Shown here piece by piece: positions 16,901 through 24,326 of a stretch of DNA of 37,458 nt. Position numbers and translations under genes: made by a program. The notes under the pieces are model-generated. The model ran no database searches. It saw nothing but the letters and a program-made list of their open reading frames with translations, and was not told the DNA's origin. How positions within the stretch are numbered: position 1 is the first letter of the stretch; each line of letters opens with the position of its first letter. This DNA is from Sphingopyxis panaciterrulae (GTDB lineage Bacteria; Pseudomonadota; Alphaproteobacteria; Sphingomonadales; Sphingomonadaceae): positions 1-37,458 of the forward strand of contig NZ_JACIJH010000022.1 of NCBI RefSeq assembly GCF_014199295.1. Reading direction: 5' to 3'.

Positions 16901-17387
16901 AACCTATCTTCTCCGCCTGCTGTATTATCGCCGCATGTTCCTCGGGCAGCGGATCGCTGGCGGGAACGACGGGAATGCCGGCATCAATCGCGATCTGGCG
17001 CGCCGACACCTTGTTCCCCAAAAGGCGCATGATTTCGGGGCGAGGACCGATGAATGTGATCCCAGCCTCTGCGCATCCTTCGGCAAATTCGGGATCCTCA
17101 GACAGCAATCCATATCCGGGATGGATAGCGTCAGCACCCGCTTCTTTCGCGATCGAGATAATGTCATCGATTGCCAGATAGGCTTCGACAGGCCCTTTCT
17201 CCGGATCAAGGCGATAGGCTTCATCCGCCTTGAATCGATGCAGCGAGAGTTTGTCTTGCTCCGCATAGATCGCGATCGTGGCAATGCCGAGTTCCGTCGC
17301 CGCTCGAAAAACGCGGATCGCGATTTCCGAACGGTTCGCCACCAATATCTTCCGGAACACGCGCAGGGCGGATCGAGTTCGCTCCAT
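13920..17387 (-). CDS. pyc: Pyruvate carboxylase
   Basis: About 1,155 residues, the full single-chain length. Domains in order: biotin carboxylase (start FRKILVANRSEIAIRVFRA, ATP-grasp GGGGRGMR, EVNPRIQVEHTITEEITG), carboxyltransferase (TTMRDAHQSLLATRVR, then CWGGATFDVA), and a C-terminal biotinyl domain with the biotinylated Lys in IEAMKMES. It converts pyruvate, bicarbonate and ATP to oxaloacetate. It is the ninth gene after the fucose-type dehydrogenase; the upstream genes yield pyruvate and lactate, so it would feed these into the TCA cycle. A GTG at 17408 is an alternative start; neither has a strong ribosome site. The gap to the preceding gene is about 80 bp, so an internal promoter is possible. 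Confidence 0.95.
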   Translation of the reverse strand: MERTRSALRVFRKILVANRSEIAIRVFRAATELGIATIAIYAEQDKLSLHRFKADEAYRLDPEKGPVEAYLAIDDIISIAKEAGADAIHPGYGLLSEDPEFAEGCAEAGITFIGPRPEIMRLLGNKVSARQIAIDAGIPVVPASDPLPEEHAAIIQQAEKIGYPLMLKSSWGGGGRGMRVIAAADQLLSLVHEGRREARAAFGRDEVYVEKLIADARHVEVQLLGDKHGNLVHLFERDCTIQRRNQKVIERAPAPYLGDVQRASICDAALKIGQHVGYDNAGTVEFLLDRASGEYYFIEVNPRIQVEHTITEEITGLDIVKAQIQIAAGARLGAVEECGVPAQESIAISGHAIQCRVTTEDPENNFIPDYGKFVAYRGASGFGIRVDGGTAYSGAIVTRFYDSLIEKIVAWAATPDEATCRMLRAIREYRIRGVRTNLGFLENLLAHRAFGDFDYNTRFIDHNPDLARTRPRRDRASKLLAYIADVTVNGHPEIKKRALPSSSVAMPIVPKSPDRAPPGTRQILDRLGPNGFSRWLREQRPVLLTDTTMRDAHQSLLATRVRGFDIVRIADYYGRAFPNLLSLECWGGATFDVALRFLQEDPWERLSLLRESVPNILTQMLIRGANGVGYANYPDNIVQHFIRQAADNIDIFRIFDCFNWVDNMRVTIDTVANCGKIAEGAICYTGDICDPERTRFDLSYYVGIARQLDEAGCHILAIKDMAGLLTPQAIRKLLKGLRDTTDLPIHLHTHDTSGAAAATLIAAAEAGVDAIDAAMDSFSGLTSQPCLGSVVQALRHGERAPDLNADNILFASAYWEQVRAQYAAFESDLKYGASEVYLHEMPGGQFTNLKEQARSMGLGARWHEIAQAYHSANLLFGDIIKVTPSSKVVGDMALMMVAQDISATDLLEKRRDVVFPGSVCAMLKGDLGQPQGGFPTEIQTLALGGTQAYTDRPASLMPPADLVAERARAEEECGRALSETEFASYLMYPDIFVDYAAAQDKYGPVSRLPTLCFFYGMKVDEQISVEIDRGKILHITLLAIGDLDDVGRRTLFFELNGQPRNVTISERGGSSATRDVRMAESGNPDHVAAPMPGIISLIAVSVGAAVRIGDRLMSIEAMKMESAVTATRDGIVSEICVKSGAMVDPKQLLCVIGDD

Positions 17388-17466
17388 CACAAGGGCAGCC
17401 CGAAGCACGGCCCCAAATATGCCGATACAGATTTATCGAACAGTGCGGCTTTGGACGAACACAGTA

Positions 17467-18630
17467 TCATGCAATTTCGCCCAATTCGGCCACATGCTTC
17501 TCCCCGATATCGTTGATCGAGGCGCACCCAAGCAGCGTCATCGCGCGGACCAGCTCGGTTCTGAGTAACCCGAGAACGTGCTCAACACCCTGCTGACCGC
17601 CCGCTGCCAGGCCGTAGAGATAAGCCTTGCCGATCGAACAGGCGTCAGCACCAAGCGCGATCGCCTTGACGATATCGGTGCCGCGGCGAACTCCACTGTC
17701 GACAATAAGTTGAGCAGCATCCCCCACGCGATCACGGATCGGACGGACCAGATCCACCGGCGCAGGCGCGCCATCAAGCTGTCGGCCGCCGTGGTTCGAG
17801 ATCATCAATGCGTTCGCGCCGACGGCGCAGGCGCGCTCCGCATCGGCAGGTGACAAAACGCCTTTGACGACGAGCGGTCCATCCCACTCGCCGCGCAGCC
17901 ATTCAACGTCGCGCCATGTGACGCTGCGGTCGAACTGGCTGTTGACATAGTCGATGAGCCCCATCGCTCCCCCGCCAAGCGCATCAACGCGATGTGCGAC
18001 GTTGGCTAGCCTGAAGTCGGGATGCGCCAGAAAATTGAGCGACCAGTATGGATGTGCGATAAAGCTCCAGAGGCTACCGAGGCCAAAGCGCGGCGGCATT
18101 ATCATTCCCGTCCGCAAGTCACGTTCACGATTGCCGGCCATGGCCATATCGGTTGTCAGGCAAAGTGCCTCATAACCCGCTGCCTTGCAGCGTTGAACGA
18201 ACTCCCGAGTCAATTCCCGATCCTTGAGAATATAAATCTGGAACATCTTAGGCGTCGCGATCGTCGCCGCGACCTCTTCGAGAGAAGTCGTACCAAGCGT
18301 GGAGAGCGAATAGAAAGTCCCAAATTTCTCCGCGGCACGCGCAACCGCGAGTTCCTTGCCATGATGGAACAATCGCGACATGCCGGTCGGCGCAAGGAAG
18401 AAAGGCAAGGCGATTCGCTGACCGACGAGTTCGGTGGACAGGTCGATCTCGGCCACGTCACGTAGAACCTCAGGCAGCAGCCAATAGTCGGCAAAGCCTT
18501 GTCTGTTGCGCCGCAACGTCCATTCGTCGTCCGAACCGCCGTCGATATAGTGGAACATCGGTGCCGGGAGGCGGCTCATAGCCTTTAGACGAACGTCTTC
18601 GACATTGAAGCAGCGTTGGAGACTGATCAT
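17467..18630 (-). CDS. lldD: FMN-dependent alpha-hydroxy-acid dehydrogenase (L-lactate dehydrogenase type)
   Basis: 387 residues, the usual LldD length. Typical segments: FHYIDGGSDDEWTLRRN, FLAPTGMSRLFHHGKELA, SLSTLGTTSLEEVA, the catalytic His in SNHGGRQLDG and the FMN phosphate-binding DSGVRRGTDIVKAIALGADA. The family oxidises L-2-hydroxy acids, most often L-lactate to pyruvate, with electrons going to quinones. The start lies 2 bp after the stop of the FAH-family gene. Since that hydrolase is expected to release L-lactate and pyruvate from the diketo acid, L-lactate is the natural substrate here; a mandelate- or glycolate-type activity cannot be excluded. Confidence 0.88.
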   Translation of the reverse strand: MISLQRCFNVEDVRLKAMSRLPAPMFHYIDGGSDDEWTLRRNRQGFADYWLLPEVLRDVAEIDLSTELVGQRIALPFFLAPTGMSRLFHHGKELAVARAAEKFGTFYSLSTLGTTSLEEVAATIATPKMFQIYILKDRELTREFVQRCKAAGYEALCLTTDMAMAGNRERDLRTGMIMPPRFGLGSLWSFIAHPYWSLNFLAHPDFRLANVAHRVDALGGGAMGLIDYVNSQFDRSVTWRDVEWLRGEWDGPLVVKGVLSPADAERACAVGANALMISNHGGRQLDGAPAPVDLVRPIRDRVGDAAQLIVDSGVRRGTDIVKAIALGADACSIGKAYLYGLAAGGQQGVEHVLGLLRTELVRAMTLLGCASINDIGEKHVAELGEIA

Positions 18631-18632
18631 CG

Positions 18633-19478
18633 CTATGCCGCCGCGACCACGACCTGGCGCTGCGTTCCAAGCCCATCAATCCCTAATTCGACGACATCGC
18701 CGACCTCCAGATAGACGGGTGGTTGCTGACCCAACCCGACACCGGCGGGCGTGCCCGTCGAAATGATATCGCCGGGTTGCAGGCTCATGAAACGGGACAG
18801 ATAGCTGATTAGAAAGGTCGGCTTGTAGATCATCGTGCGGCTATTACCGTCCTGAAAGCGTTTGCCATTGACGTTAAGCCACATCGCAAGGTTATCAGCG
18901 TCGGAAACTTCGTCTGCCGTTACAAGCCATGGCCCTAAGGGGCCGAAGCTGTCGCACCCCTTGCCTTTGGTCCATTGACCATGCCGTTCAAGCTGGAACG
19001 CGCGTTCCGACACATCATTGCACAGGCAATAACCGGCAATGCCGGCAGCTGCTTCGGCTTCGTCGGCATAGGCAAGATGGGCACCGATCACGACGGCAAG
19101 TTCGACCTCCCAATCAAGCTTGGTGCTCCCGCGCGGCTTGATGATCGGATCATTCGGGCCGCTGATCGCGCTGGTCGCTTTCATAAATACCACCGGCTCG
19201 GGTGGTACCTCCATATCACTTTCCGCGGCGTGGTCGCTGTAGTTGAGACCGATGCAGATGAACTTGCCGACGCTGCCGACGCAAGCACCATAGCGCTCGA
19301 AGTCAGTTATTTCCGGCAGAGTTGCAACGTCGATCGATCGCAAGCGATCACGGCCTTCACGCGTCAAAACGGTACCGTCGATGTCGCCGACGTACGCCGA
19401 CAGATCGCGAACGGCTCCATTTGAATCGAGCAACCCAGGACGTTCCTGCCCCTTGGCGCCGTAACGTAGCAACTTCAT
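18633..19478 (-). CDS. FAH-family hydrolase (2,4-diketo-3-deoxy-L-fuconate hydrolase type)
   Basis: 281 residues. Fumarylacetoacetate hydrolase-fold motifs are present: CIGLNYSDHAAE, the metal-binding Glu pair in DWEVELAVVIG, NDVSER and a C-terminal ISTGTPAGVG. I start at the ATG at 19478, with GGGAG 8 bases upstream and 11 bp after the mutarotase stop. In oxidative 6-deoxy-sugar pathways a FAH-family enzyme cleaves 2,4-diketo-3-deoxy-L-fuconate (or -rhamnonate) to pyruvate and L-lactate. The placement before a lactate dehydrogenase gene supports that role. Exact substrate is inferred from context. Confidence 0.88.
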   Translation of the reverse strand: MKLLRYGAKGQERPGLLDSNGAVRDLSAYVGDIDGTVLTREGRDRLRSIDVATLPEITDFERYGACVGSVGKFICIGLNYSDHAAESDMEVPPEPVVFMKATSAISGPNDPIIKPRGSTKLDWEVELAVVIGAHLAYADEAEAAAGIAGYCLCNDVSERAFQLERHGQWTKGKGCDSFGPLGPWLVTADEVSDADNLAMWLNVNGKRFQDGNSRTMIYKPTFLISYLSRFMSLQPGDIISTGTPAGVGLGQQPPVYLEVGDVVELGIDGLGTQRQVVVAAA

Positions 19479-19489
19479 GTGAGTGCTCC

Positions 19490-19828
19490 CTAATTCTCGT
19501 GATCGGAAAGATTGAATATGCAGTTCGTCGGCTGCCATTTCACGGCCATCGGCGCCCCGGAGAGCGGCTGCTGATAGGCATCCATGCACGCCTCCCACGC
19601 CCGCGTTTCCGGGCCGGGCCGCAAGCAGTTCAGATTGCCATCTTCGCGTGTTTCGACGACCATCGCCAGCCGATTTCCCGAGTGGAAGATTTCCATGCCG
19701 ACGATACCTGCAGTGCGGATATCGGATAATACGGCGGGTGGCACACGACCGGGCCGATGCCAGTCCGCATATTCCTGGGCGAGGTCGGCATCGCGAAGAT
19801 CGAGAAGATAGACAGCACGAGCCCTCAC
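19490..19828 (-). CDS. L-rhamnose mutarotase (RhaM) family protein
   Basis: 112 residues, matching the RhaM dimeric alpha-beta barrel family (about 105-115). The family pattern is seen in RAVYLLDLRDADLAQEYADWH, the HRPG segment, and AGIVGMEIFHSGNRLAMVVE. It would interconvert alpha and beta anomers of a 6-deoxy sugar. It starts with GTG overlapping the permease stop by 4 bp (GTGA). RhaM is named for L-rhamnose, but the neighbouring FucP-type permease suggests L-fucose here. Confidence 0.85.
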   Translation of the reverse strand: MRARAVYLLDLRDADLAQEYADWHRPGRVPPAVLSDIRTAGIVGMEIFHSGNRLAMVVETREDGNLNCLRPGPETRAWEACMDAYQQPLSGAPMAVKWQPTNCIFNLSDHEN

Positions 19829-21141
19829 GCCCTACCTCTCTTCCCTCGGCGCTGCATCGCGGCGCCGAATAGCGCCACCACGACGAAACTAACCAAAGGC
19901 ACCATCATCCCCATCTGTATCGATTGCATCCTGTCGGCGACCATTCCGACCAGCGGGGGAAACAGCGCACCGCCCACGATCGCCATGACAAGCAGAGAAG
20001 AACCCAGCTTGGTGGATTTCCCCAGATCCTGAACACCGAGTGCGAAGATCGTCGGGAACATGATCGACATGAACACGCTCGTCGAACCCAGCAGGATCAC
20101 TGCCGTCCAACCCTCCGTCAGCATCGCCGCGCCGCACAGAACCGCCGCGATAACACCATAGATTCCCAGCATTCGGGCTGGGTCGAGAAAGCGCATGAGT
20201 GCCGTGCCGATGAAGCGGCCAAGCATGAAGCCCATCAAGCTGAAACCGAGAAGATGCGCGGCGCTTTTCTCTCCGGCGCCCGTCAGATCCTGAACGAAAT
20301 TGATGAAATAGCTCCAGATTCCAACTTGTGCGCCGACATAGAACAACTGTGCTGCGACCGCGCCGAGCAGATGCCGATGCGACCAGATCGAACGTCGATC
20401 AGCTAACGTCTTTCTGGCATCATCACCAAGATCCTCGGTAATTTCGGGAAAGCGAGTTCGCCAGATGACGAATGCCAGCGTCAGAACGACGGCTGCCAAT
20501 CCAAGATATGGAAACTGAACAGCCTGCGCCTCACTCGCATAGTAGGCTTCGAGCGCCTGCGGCGACATGGCGGAGAGTTCCTCCGCGCTGTGCTCCACTC
20601 CAGAAAGAATCAAGGCGCTCCCTAGAAACGGCGCCACAAAGCCCCCGAAACCATTGAAGCTCTGTGCCAGGTTCAGCCGCTGCGCAGCGGTTGCCGGCGA
20701 ACCCATAACGGAAATGAATGGGTTGGCCGACGTTTCCAGGAAAGCGAGGCCAGCCGCAATCGTGTACAGGGCCACAAGAAAGAAACCGAACAGGCGGATT
20801 TCAGCTGCAGGAAAAAATAACAATGCTCCCAACGCGTAAAGGCAGAGCCCGATCAGGATGCCATTTTTGTATCCAACCCTCGTAACCACCCAGCCAGCAG
20901 GCAGTGCAACAGTAAAATAGCCAAGATAAAAGGCAGTCTGCACCAATCCCGATTGCATGCGCGTGAGGTCAAGCGCTTTCTGGAACTGCTTTATCAGGAT
21001 ATCATTGAAATTATTGGCAACCGCCCACATGAAAAAGAGCGCCGTCACTAGAGAAAAAGCCAAGAGATAGGACCGTTGCACCAAAGATGCTCTCGCCGAC
21101 GCGGCGGCCGATCCATGCAACGATTGCGATGACAACGCCAT
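19825..21141 (-). CDS. fucP: FucP-type sugar:H+ symporter (MFS)
   Basis: About 438 residues with 12 predicted membrane helices. FucP-subfamily signatures: LVTALFFMWAVANNFNDILI in helix 1, with the Asn/Asp pair used for proton coupling, LDLTRMQSGLVQTAFYLGYF, FLETSANPFISVMG and the end of helix 10-11 IMFPTIFALGVQDLG. The start chosen is the ATG at 21141, directly after GGGAGGGGAGGGG; an upstream in-frame start at 21180 overlaps the SDR gene. It would carry L-fucose or a related sugar across the inner membrane. Some FucP relatives carry glucose or N-acetylglucosamine, so specificity is from context. Confidence 0.9.
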   Translation of the reverse strand: MALSSQSLHGSAAASARASLVQRSYLLAFSLVTALFFMWAVANNFNDILIKQFQKALDLTRMQSGLVQTAFYLGYFTVALPAGWVVTRVGYKNGILIGLCLYALGALLFFPAAEIRLFGFFLVALYTIAAGLAFLETSANPFISVMGSPATAAQRLNLAQSFNGFGGFVAPFLGSALILSGVEHSAEELSAMSPQALEAYYASEAQAVQFPYLGLAAVVLTLAFVIWRTRFPEITEDLGDDARKTLADRRSIWSHRHLLGAVAAQLFYVGAQVGIWSYFINFVQDLTGAGEKSAAHLLGFSLMGFMLGRFIGTALMRFLDPARMLGIYGVIAAVLCGAAMLTEGWTAVILLGSTSVFMSIMFPTIFALGVQDLGKSTKLGSSLLVMAIVGGALFPPLVGMVADRMQSIQMGMMVPLVSFVVVALFGAAMQRRGKRGRA

Positions 21142-21164
21142 GCCCCTCCCCTCCCATCCCTGTT

Positions 21165-21905
21165 TCAGCTGTTGGACCAACCGCCATCAATGATGTGGCA
21201 CTGGCCTGTCGTGAAAGCCGATGCATCACTAGCGAGGTACAGGGCTAATGCCGCGATTTCCTCGGGTCGTCCGATACGGCCCATCGGCTGGCGCGCGGTG
21301 AAAGCGGCAAGCGCCGCTGCAAAATCGCCTGTCGCGGCAAGCCTCTGCTCGAGCGACGGAGACTGGACCGTGCCGGGGCAAATGGCGTTACAACGTATGC
21401 CCTGGTCGACGAAATCGGCGGCAACGGCCTTGGTCAAGCCAATCACGGCCGCTTTGCTCGCCCCATAAGCGAAGCGGTTAGACACGCCGATGATGGAGCC
21501 CGCGACGGACCCCATATTGATGATTGAGCCTCCACCACGCGCCACCATGGCGGGTAGCAAGGCACGGATCATCCGATAGCTCGCAGTAACATTGAGATCG
21601 AAAGAAAAGGCCCAGTCTTTCTCATCGCACTCGAATATTGTTCCCGAATGCACATAGCCGGCACAGTTGAACAAAATGTCGAAGCCACCCTCGGTCTCCG
21701 CAAGGCCGGTGATCGCCCGCGCATCGAGAACATCCAACATCATAGTGCGGCATCCCTCAATCGATGCGAGACTGTCCTCATTCACGTCGGTTGCCAGCAC
21801 ATCCGCTCCCGCGTCGCGAAAGGCTTCCGCACTCGCCCGACCGATGCCCTGTCCCGCACCGGTCACGATCGCGCGCTTGCCACCTAATGAGAATCCGTGT
21901 TTCAT
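21165..21905 (-). CDS. SDR-family 2-keto-3-deoxy-L-fuconate dehydrogenase
   Basis: 246 residues, a classical short-chain dehydrogenase. NAD-binding TGAGQGIG near residue 16, NCAGYV, catalytic Ser in INMGSVAGS, and the YGASK motif (Tyr and Lys) are present, with a PGTVQSP segment. In the oxidative fucose pathway this enzyme oxidises 2-keto-3-deoxy-L-fuconate at C4 with NAD+. AGGAGA precedes the ATG. It lies 10 bp after the dehydratase gene and 23 bp before the permease. Confidence 0.88.
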   Translation of the reverse strand: MKHGFSLGGKRAIVTGAGQGIGRASAEAFRDAGADVLATDVNEDSLASIEGCRTMMLDVLDARAITGLAETEGGFDILFNCAGYVHSGTIFECDEKDWAFSFDLNVTASYRMIRALLPAMVARGGGSIINMGSVAGSIIGVSNRFAYGASKAAVIGLTKAVAADFVDQGIRCNAICPGTVQSPSLEQRLAATGDFAAALAAFTARQPMGRIGRPEEIAALALYLASDASAFTTGQCHIIDGGWSNS

Positions 21906-21915
21906 CAGCCATCTC

Positions 21916-23130
21916 CTATGAGCGGGAAGTGGGCAGGCATGCAGGCCCGCTCGCGTCGAAATATTTGTATGTCAGAATGAACTCCTGGTGCCCGAGCGCC
22001 TCGGAAACGCTCGGCAGTCCACCGGCGACATCGACGACCCGATCGAATATCTCTAACCCTACCTCGTCGAGACTGGCCTTGTGTTGCAGGATCCGTCCGG
22101 CGTCGATGTCCATATCTTCGGGCAGCTTCGCATAAGTCTCGGGATTTGCGCAGACTTTGATGACCGGCGAAATGGCCGAACCGACGACGGAACCTCGGCC
22201 TGTAGTGAACAGAATGAGATGACAGCCAGAGGCGATCAATTCGACAATCTCGGCATTGTCGGAGATGTTCGGAAAACCAAAACGCACCTCCCCGTCCGGC
22301 ACGACGTCGAGGAGATAGAGGCCAGGATTCGGTGGCATTTCGCCCGGTTTGATAAGGCCGGAAATCGGTGAGTCTCCCGATTTGGAATAAGCACCGAGCG
22401 ACTTTTCCTCTTGGGTCGTAAGCCCACCTTCGGCATTGCCCGGAGCAAAACTGCCATAGCCAAGCGTGGCATAGTAACGTTCGGCCTTCACGACTGCCGC
22501 TTTAATCTCCCGCCCAAGCTCGGCCGTCACCGCTCGGGCAGCCATAATCTGCTCGCACCCGATTAATTCGCCCGTTTCTTCGAACATGCAGGTGCCGCCG
22601 GCCTCAATCAGCTTATCGAAGCAACGGCCAACGGCAGGATTGGCAGTAATGCCGCTGGTTCCATCGGACCCACCGCAAATCGTTCCGACGACAAGATCGG
22701 CCAACGCCATTGGCGCCCGTTTGACTCGATCGGCCTCCGCCTTGAGGCGGGCGACGGCAGCAATGCCGGCATCGATGGTCGCGCGCGTGCCGCCAGCCTG
22801 TTGGATCACGAGAATTTCCGCCGGTCGACCGCTGGCAACCACGGCATCATAGAGCGAATTGCGATCGAAACCTTCACAGCCGAGCGACACGATCAGCGCG
22901 CCACCGACGTTGGGATGAGTGGCTAATTGCTTCATGATCTGGAAGGCGTAGCTATTGGGATAGCAGCCGGGGAAACCCACCAGCTGTATCGATGGATCAT
23001 CCGCACTTGTCACGATACGCCGCGCAACATGATGTGCGCATTCGACCAGATAAATCACGAGGATCGCGTTGCGGATACCAAAGCGCCCGTCGTCACGCAG
23101 ATAGCCGGAAAAACTTACCGTGTCGGTCAT
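21916..23130 (-). CDS. UxaA-family sugar-acid dehydratase, large (C-terminal) subunit
   Basis: 404 residues corresponding only to the C-terminal catalytic part of UxaA/GarD-type dehydratases: GYLRDDGRFGIRN at the start, SLGCEG, ICGGSDGTSGITANPAVG, GNAEGGLTTQEEKSLGAYSK and TTGRGSVVGSAISPVIKV. These iron-dependent enzymes remove water from aldonic or aldaric acids to give 2-keto-3-deoxy acids. The N-terminal SAF domain that normally precedes this part is not here; it is fused to the end of the preceding gene, whose stop overlaps this ATG by 4 bp. L-fuconate (or a close relative) is the expected substrate. It would replace the enolase-superfamily L-fuconate dehydratase used in other bacteria. 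Confidence 0.85.
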   Translation of the reverse strand: MTDTVSFSGYLRDDGRFGIRNAILVIYLVECAHHVARRIVTSADDPSIQLVGFPGCYPNSYAFQIMKQLATHPNVGGALIVSLGCEGFDRNSLYDAVVASGRPAEILVIQQAGGTRATIDAGIAAVARLKAEADRVKRAPMALADLVVGTICGGSDGTSGITANPAVGRCFDKLIEAGGTCMFEETGELIGCEQIMAARAVTAELGREIKAAVVKAERYYATLGYGSFAPGNAEGGLTTQEEKSLGAYSKSGDSPISGLIKPGEMPPNPGLYLLDVVPDGEVRFGFPNISDNAEIVELIASGCHLILFTTGRGSVVGSAISPVIKVCANPETYAKLPEDMDIDAGRILQHKASLDEVGLEIFDRVVDVAGGLPSVSEALGHQEFILTYKYFDASGPACLPTSRS

Positions 23131-24320
23131 GATTTCTTCTCCCCGGCGTGTATGGCGTCGCGGCCATGCGCCGGCAGATAATCGCTCGCCAGATTGTGGT
23201 TGTGAACATGCTCGCCCGGCTGCGCGGGCGCGGTCATCGTGCCGATCGGAACACCATAGCGATAGATTTTATCGCCAGTCGCCAGCGCGGTGCGGGCGAC
23301 CTTATGGCCAAGGCCTATATCCTGCGTCAGCGGGTAGCCAGCACCATCGATTTGGACCAGTTCGCCCGCCTTCGCCCCGTTCGTGCAAATCAGCACATTG
23401 TCCTTTGGATGAAGCAGCAATAATGATGCCCCACTCGTCGGCGCATAGTCTGCAGCGCCATAGAAGCGCATCGCATTGCCGCCGAAGACGGCAGCCTGAT
23501 CCTCAGGCGCCAGATCGGCGAGCATGGCCTGGCATTGCGAAAACCAGGCCTGATAGCTCCCGGCCAACTGAACGACTGGCCAATCGCTGCCCCAGATCAG
23601 TCGCCCTGCACCAAAGCAGTCGAGAAGATGCCGGACATAGGGCCGAATGCACGGTTCGGAAATGTCGCTTCCTGCTTCGGTCCAAATGCCCGATAGCTTG
23701 CAAGAAACCAGCGGCATTCGCGCAAGCGCTCGAATTCCTTCGGCCCATGCCGTGAACTCACCGTCTGCAATCGACGGCTTGCCGCCGTGATCCACGACGA
23801 TCGGCAACGCCGGATAGCGGTTCGCGAGTTCGGCTATCACAGATAGTTGCTTCGGGCGGATCAGCGCGTCGAAGCGTAAGCCGCGCGCAAGAAGCGCATC
23901 GAAAAGCGGGGCGAACCTGTCGCGAAGAATCCAATCCGGTTCGTCTATATTCTGGAGCATCGGGCGGACGCCCTTGAACCAGGGACTCGCCGCGAGGCGA
24001 TCGAGTTGGGCGATGCCATCATCGGCCGTAAAATCGACCCAGCCCACGACGCCGAGCACAAAGTCGCATCGGTCCGCAATATCGAGGAGATATAAGCTCT
24101 CCTCGACGCTCGGGGCCGCCTGGACAAGAATCGTCCCGTCGACTCCCGCAAGCGCGAGTTCCGGCGCGAGATCATCCGGACCGTAGTCCCGATGGATGCT
24201 GGCCAAATCCGGTGGAGGCCAGACCGTGAAGGGGTTCGACAAGGTCCAGAAGTGCTGATGCGCATCGACGGTCGTGACAGCACGTCGTGCGGCCATATCG
24301 TCGCGTTGGGATTCAGTCAT
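23127..24320 (-). CDS. Fusion of amidohydrolase sugar lactonase and SAF domain
   Basis: 397 residues. Residues ~17-290 are an amidohydrolase_2 domain of the L-fuconolactonase type: VDAHQHFW with the metal His pair, GVVGWVD, ASPWFKGVRPML, a VVDHGGKPS segment, and RLIWGSDWPV with the catalytic Asp. Residues ~297-390 are a SAF domain as found at the N-terminus of UxaA: LLLHPKDNVLICTNGAKAGE, GLGHKVARTALATGDKIYRYG, GEHVHNHNLA. The first part should open fuconolactone to fuconate; the second should pair with the dehydratase encoded next. I see continuous reading with no frameshift, and a short loop (GAADYAPTSGAS) joins the parts. The start lies 6 bp after the aldo/keto reductase stop. Confidence 0.88.
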   Translation of the reverse strand: MTESQRDDMAARRAVTTVDAHQHFWTLSNPFTVWPPPDLASIHRDYGPDDLAPELALAGVDGTILVQAAPSVEESLYLLDIADRCDFVLGVVGWVDFTADDGIAQLDRLAASPWFKGVRPMLQNIDEPDWILRDRFAPLFDALLARGLRFDALIRPKQLSVIAELANRYPALPIVVDHGGKPSIADGEFTAWAEGIRALARMPLVSCKLSGIWTEAGSDISEPCIRPYVRHLLDCFGAGRLIWGSDWPVVQLAGSYQAWFSQCQAMLADLAPEDQAAVFGGNAMRFYGAADYAPTSGASLLLLHPKDNVLICTNGAKAGELVQIDGAGYPLTQDIGLGHKVARTALATGDKIYRYGVPIGTMTAPAQPGEHVHNHNLASDYLPAHGRDAIHAGEKKS

Positions 24321-24326
24321 ATTGAA

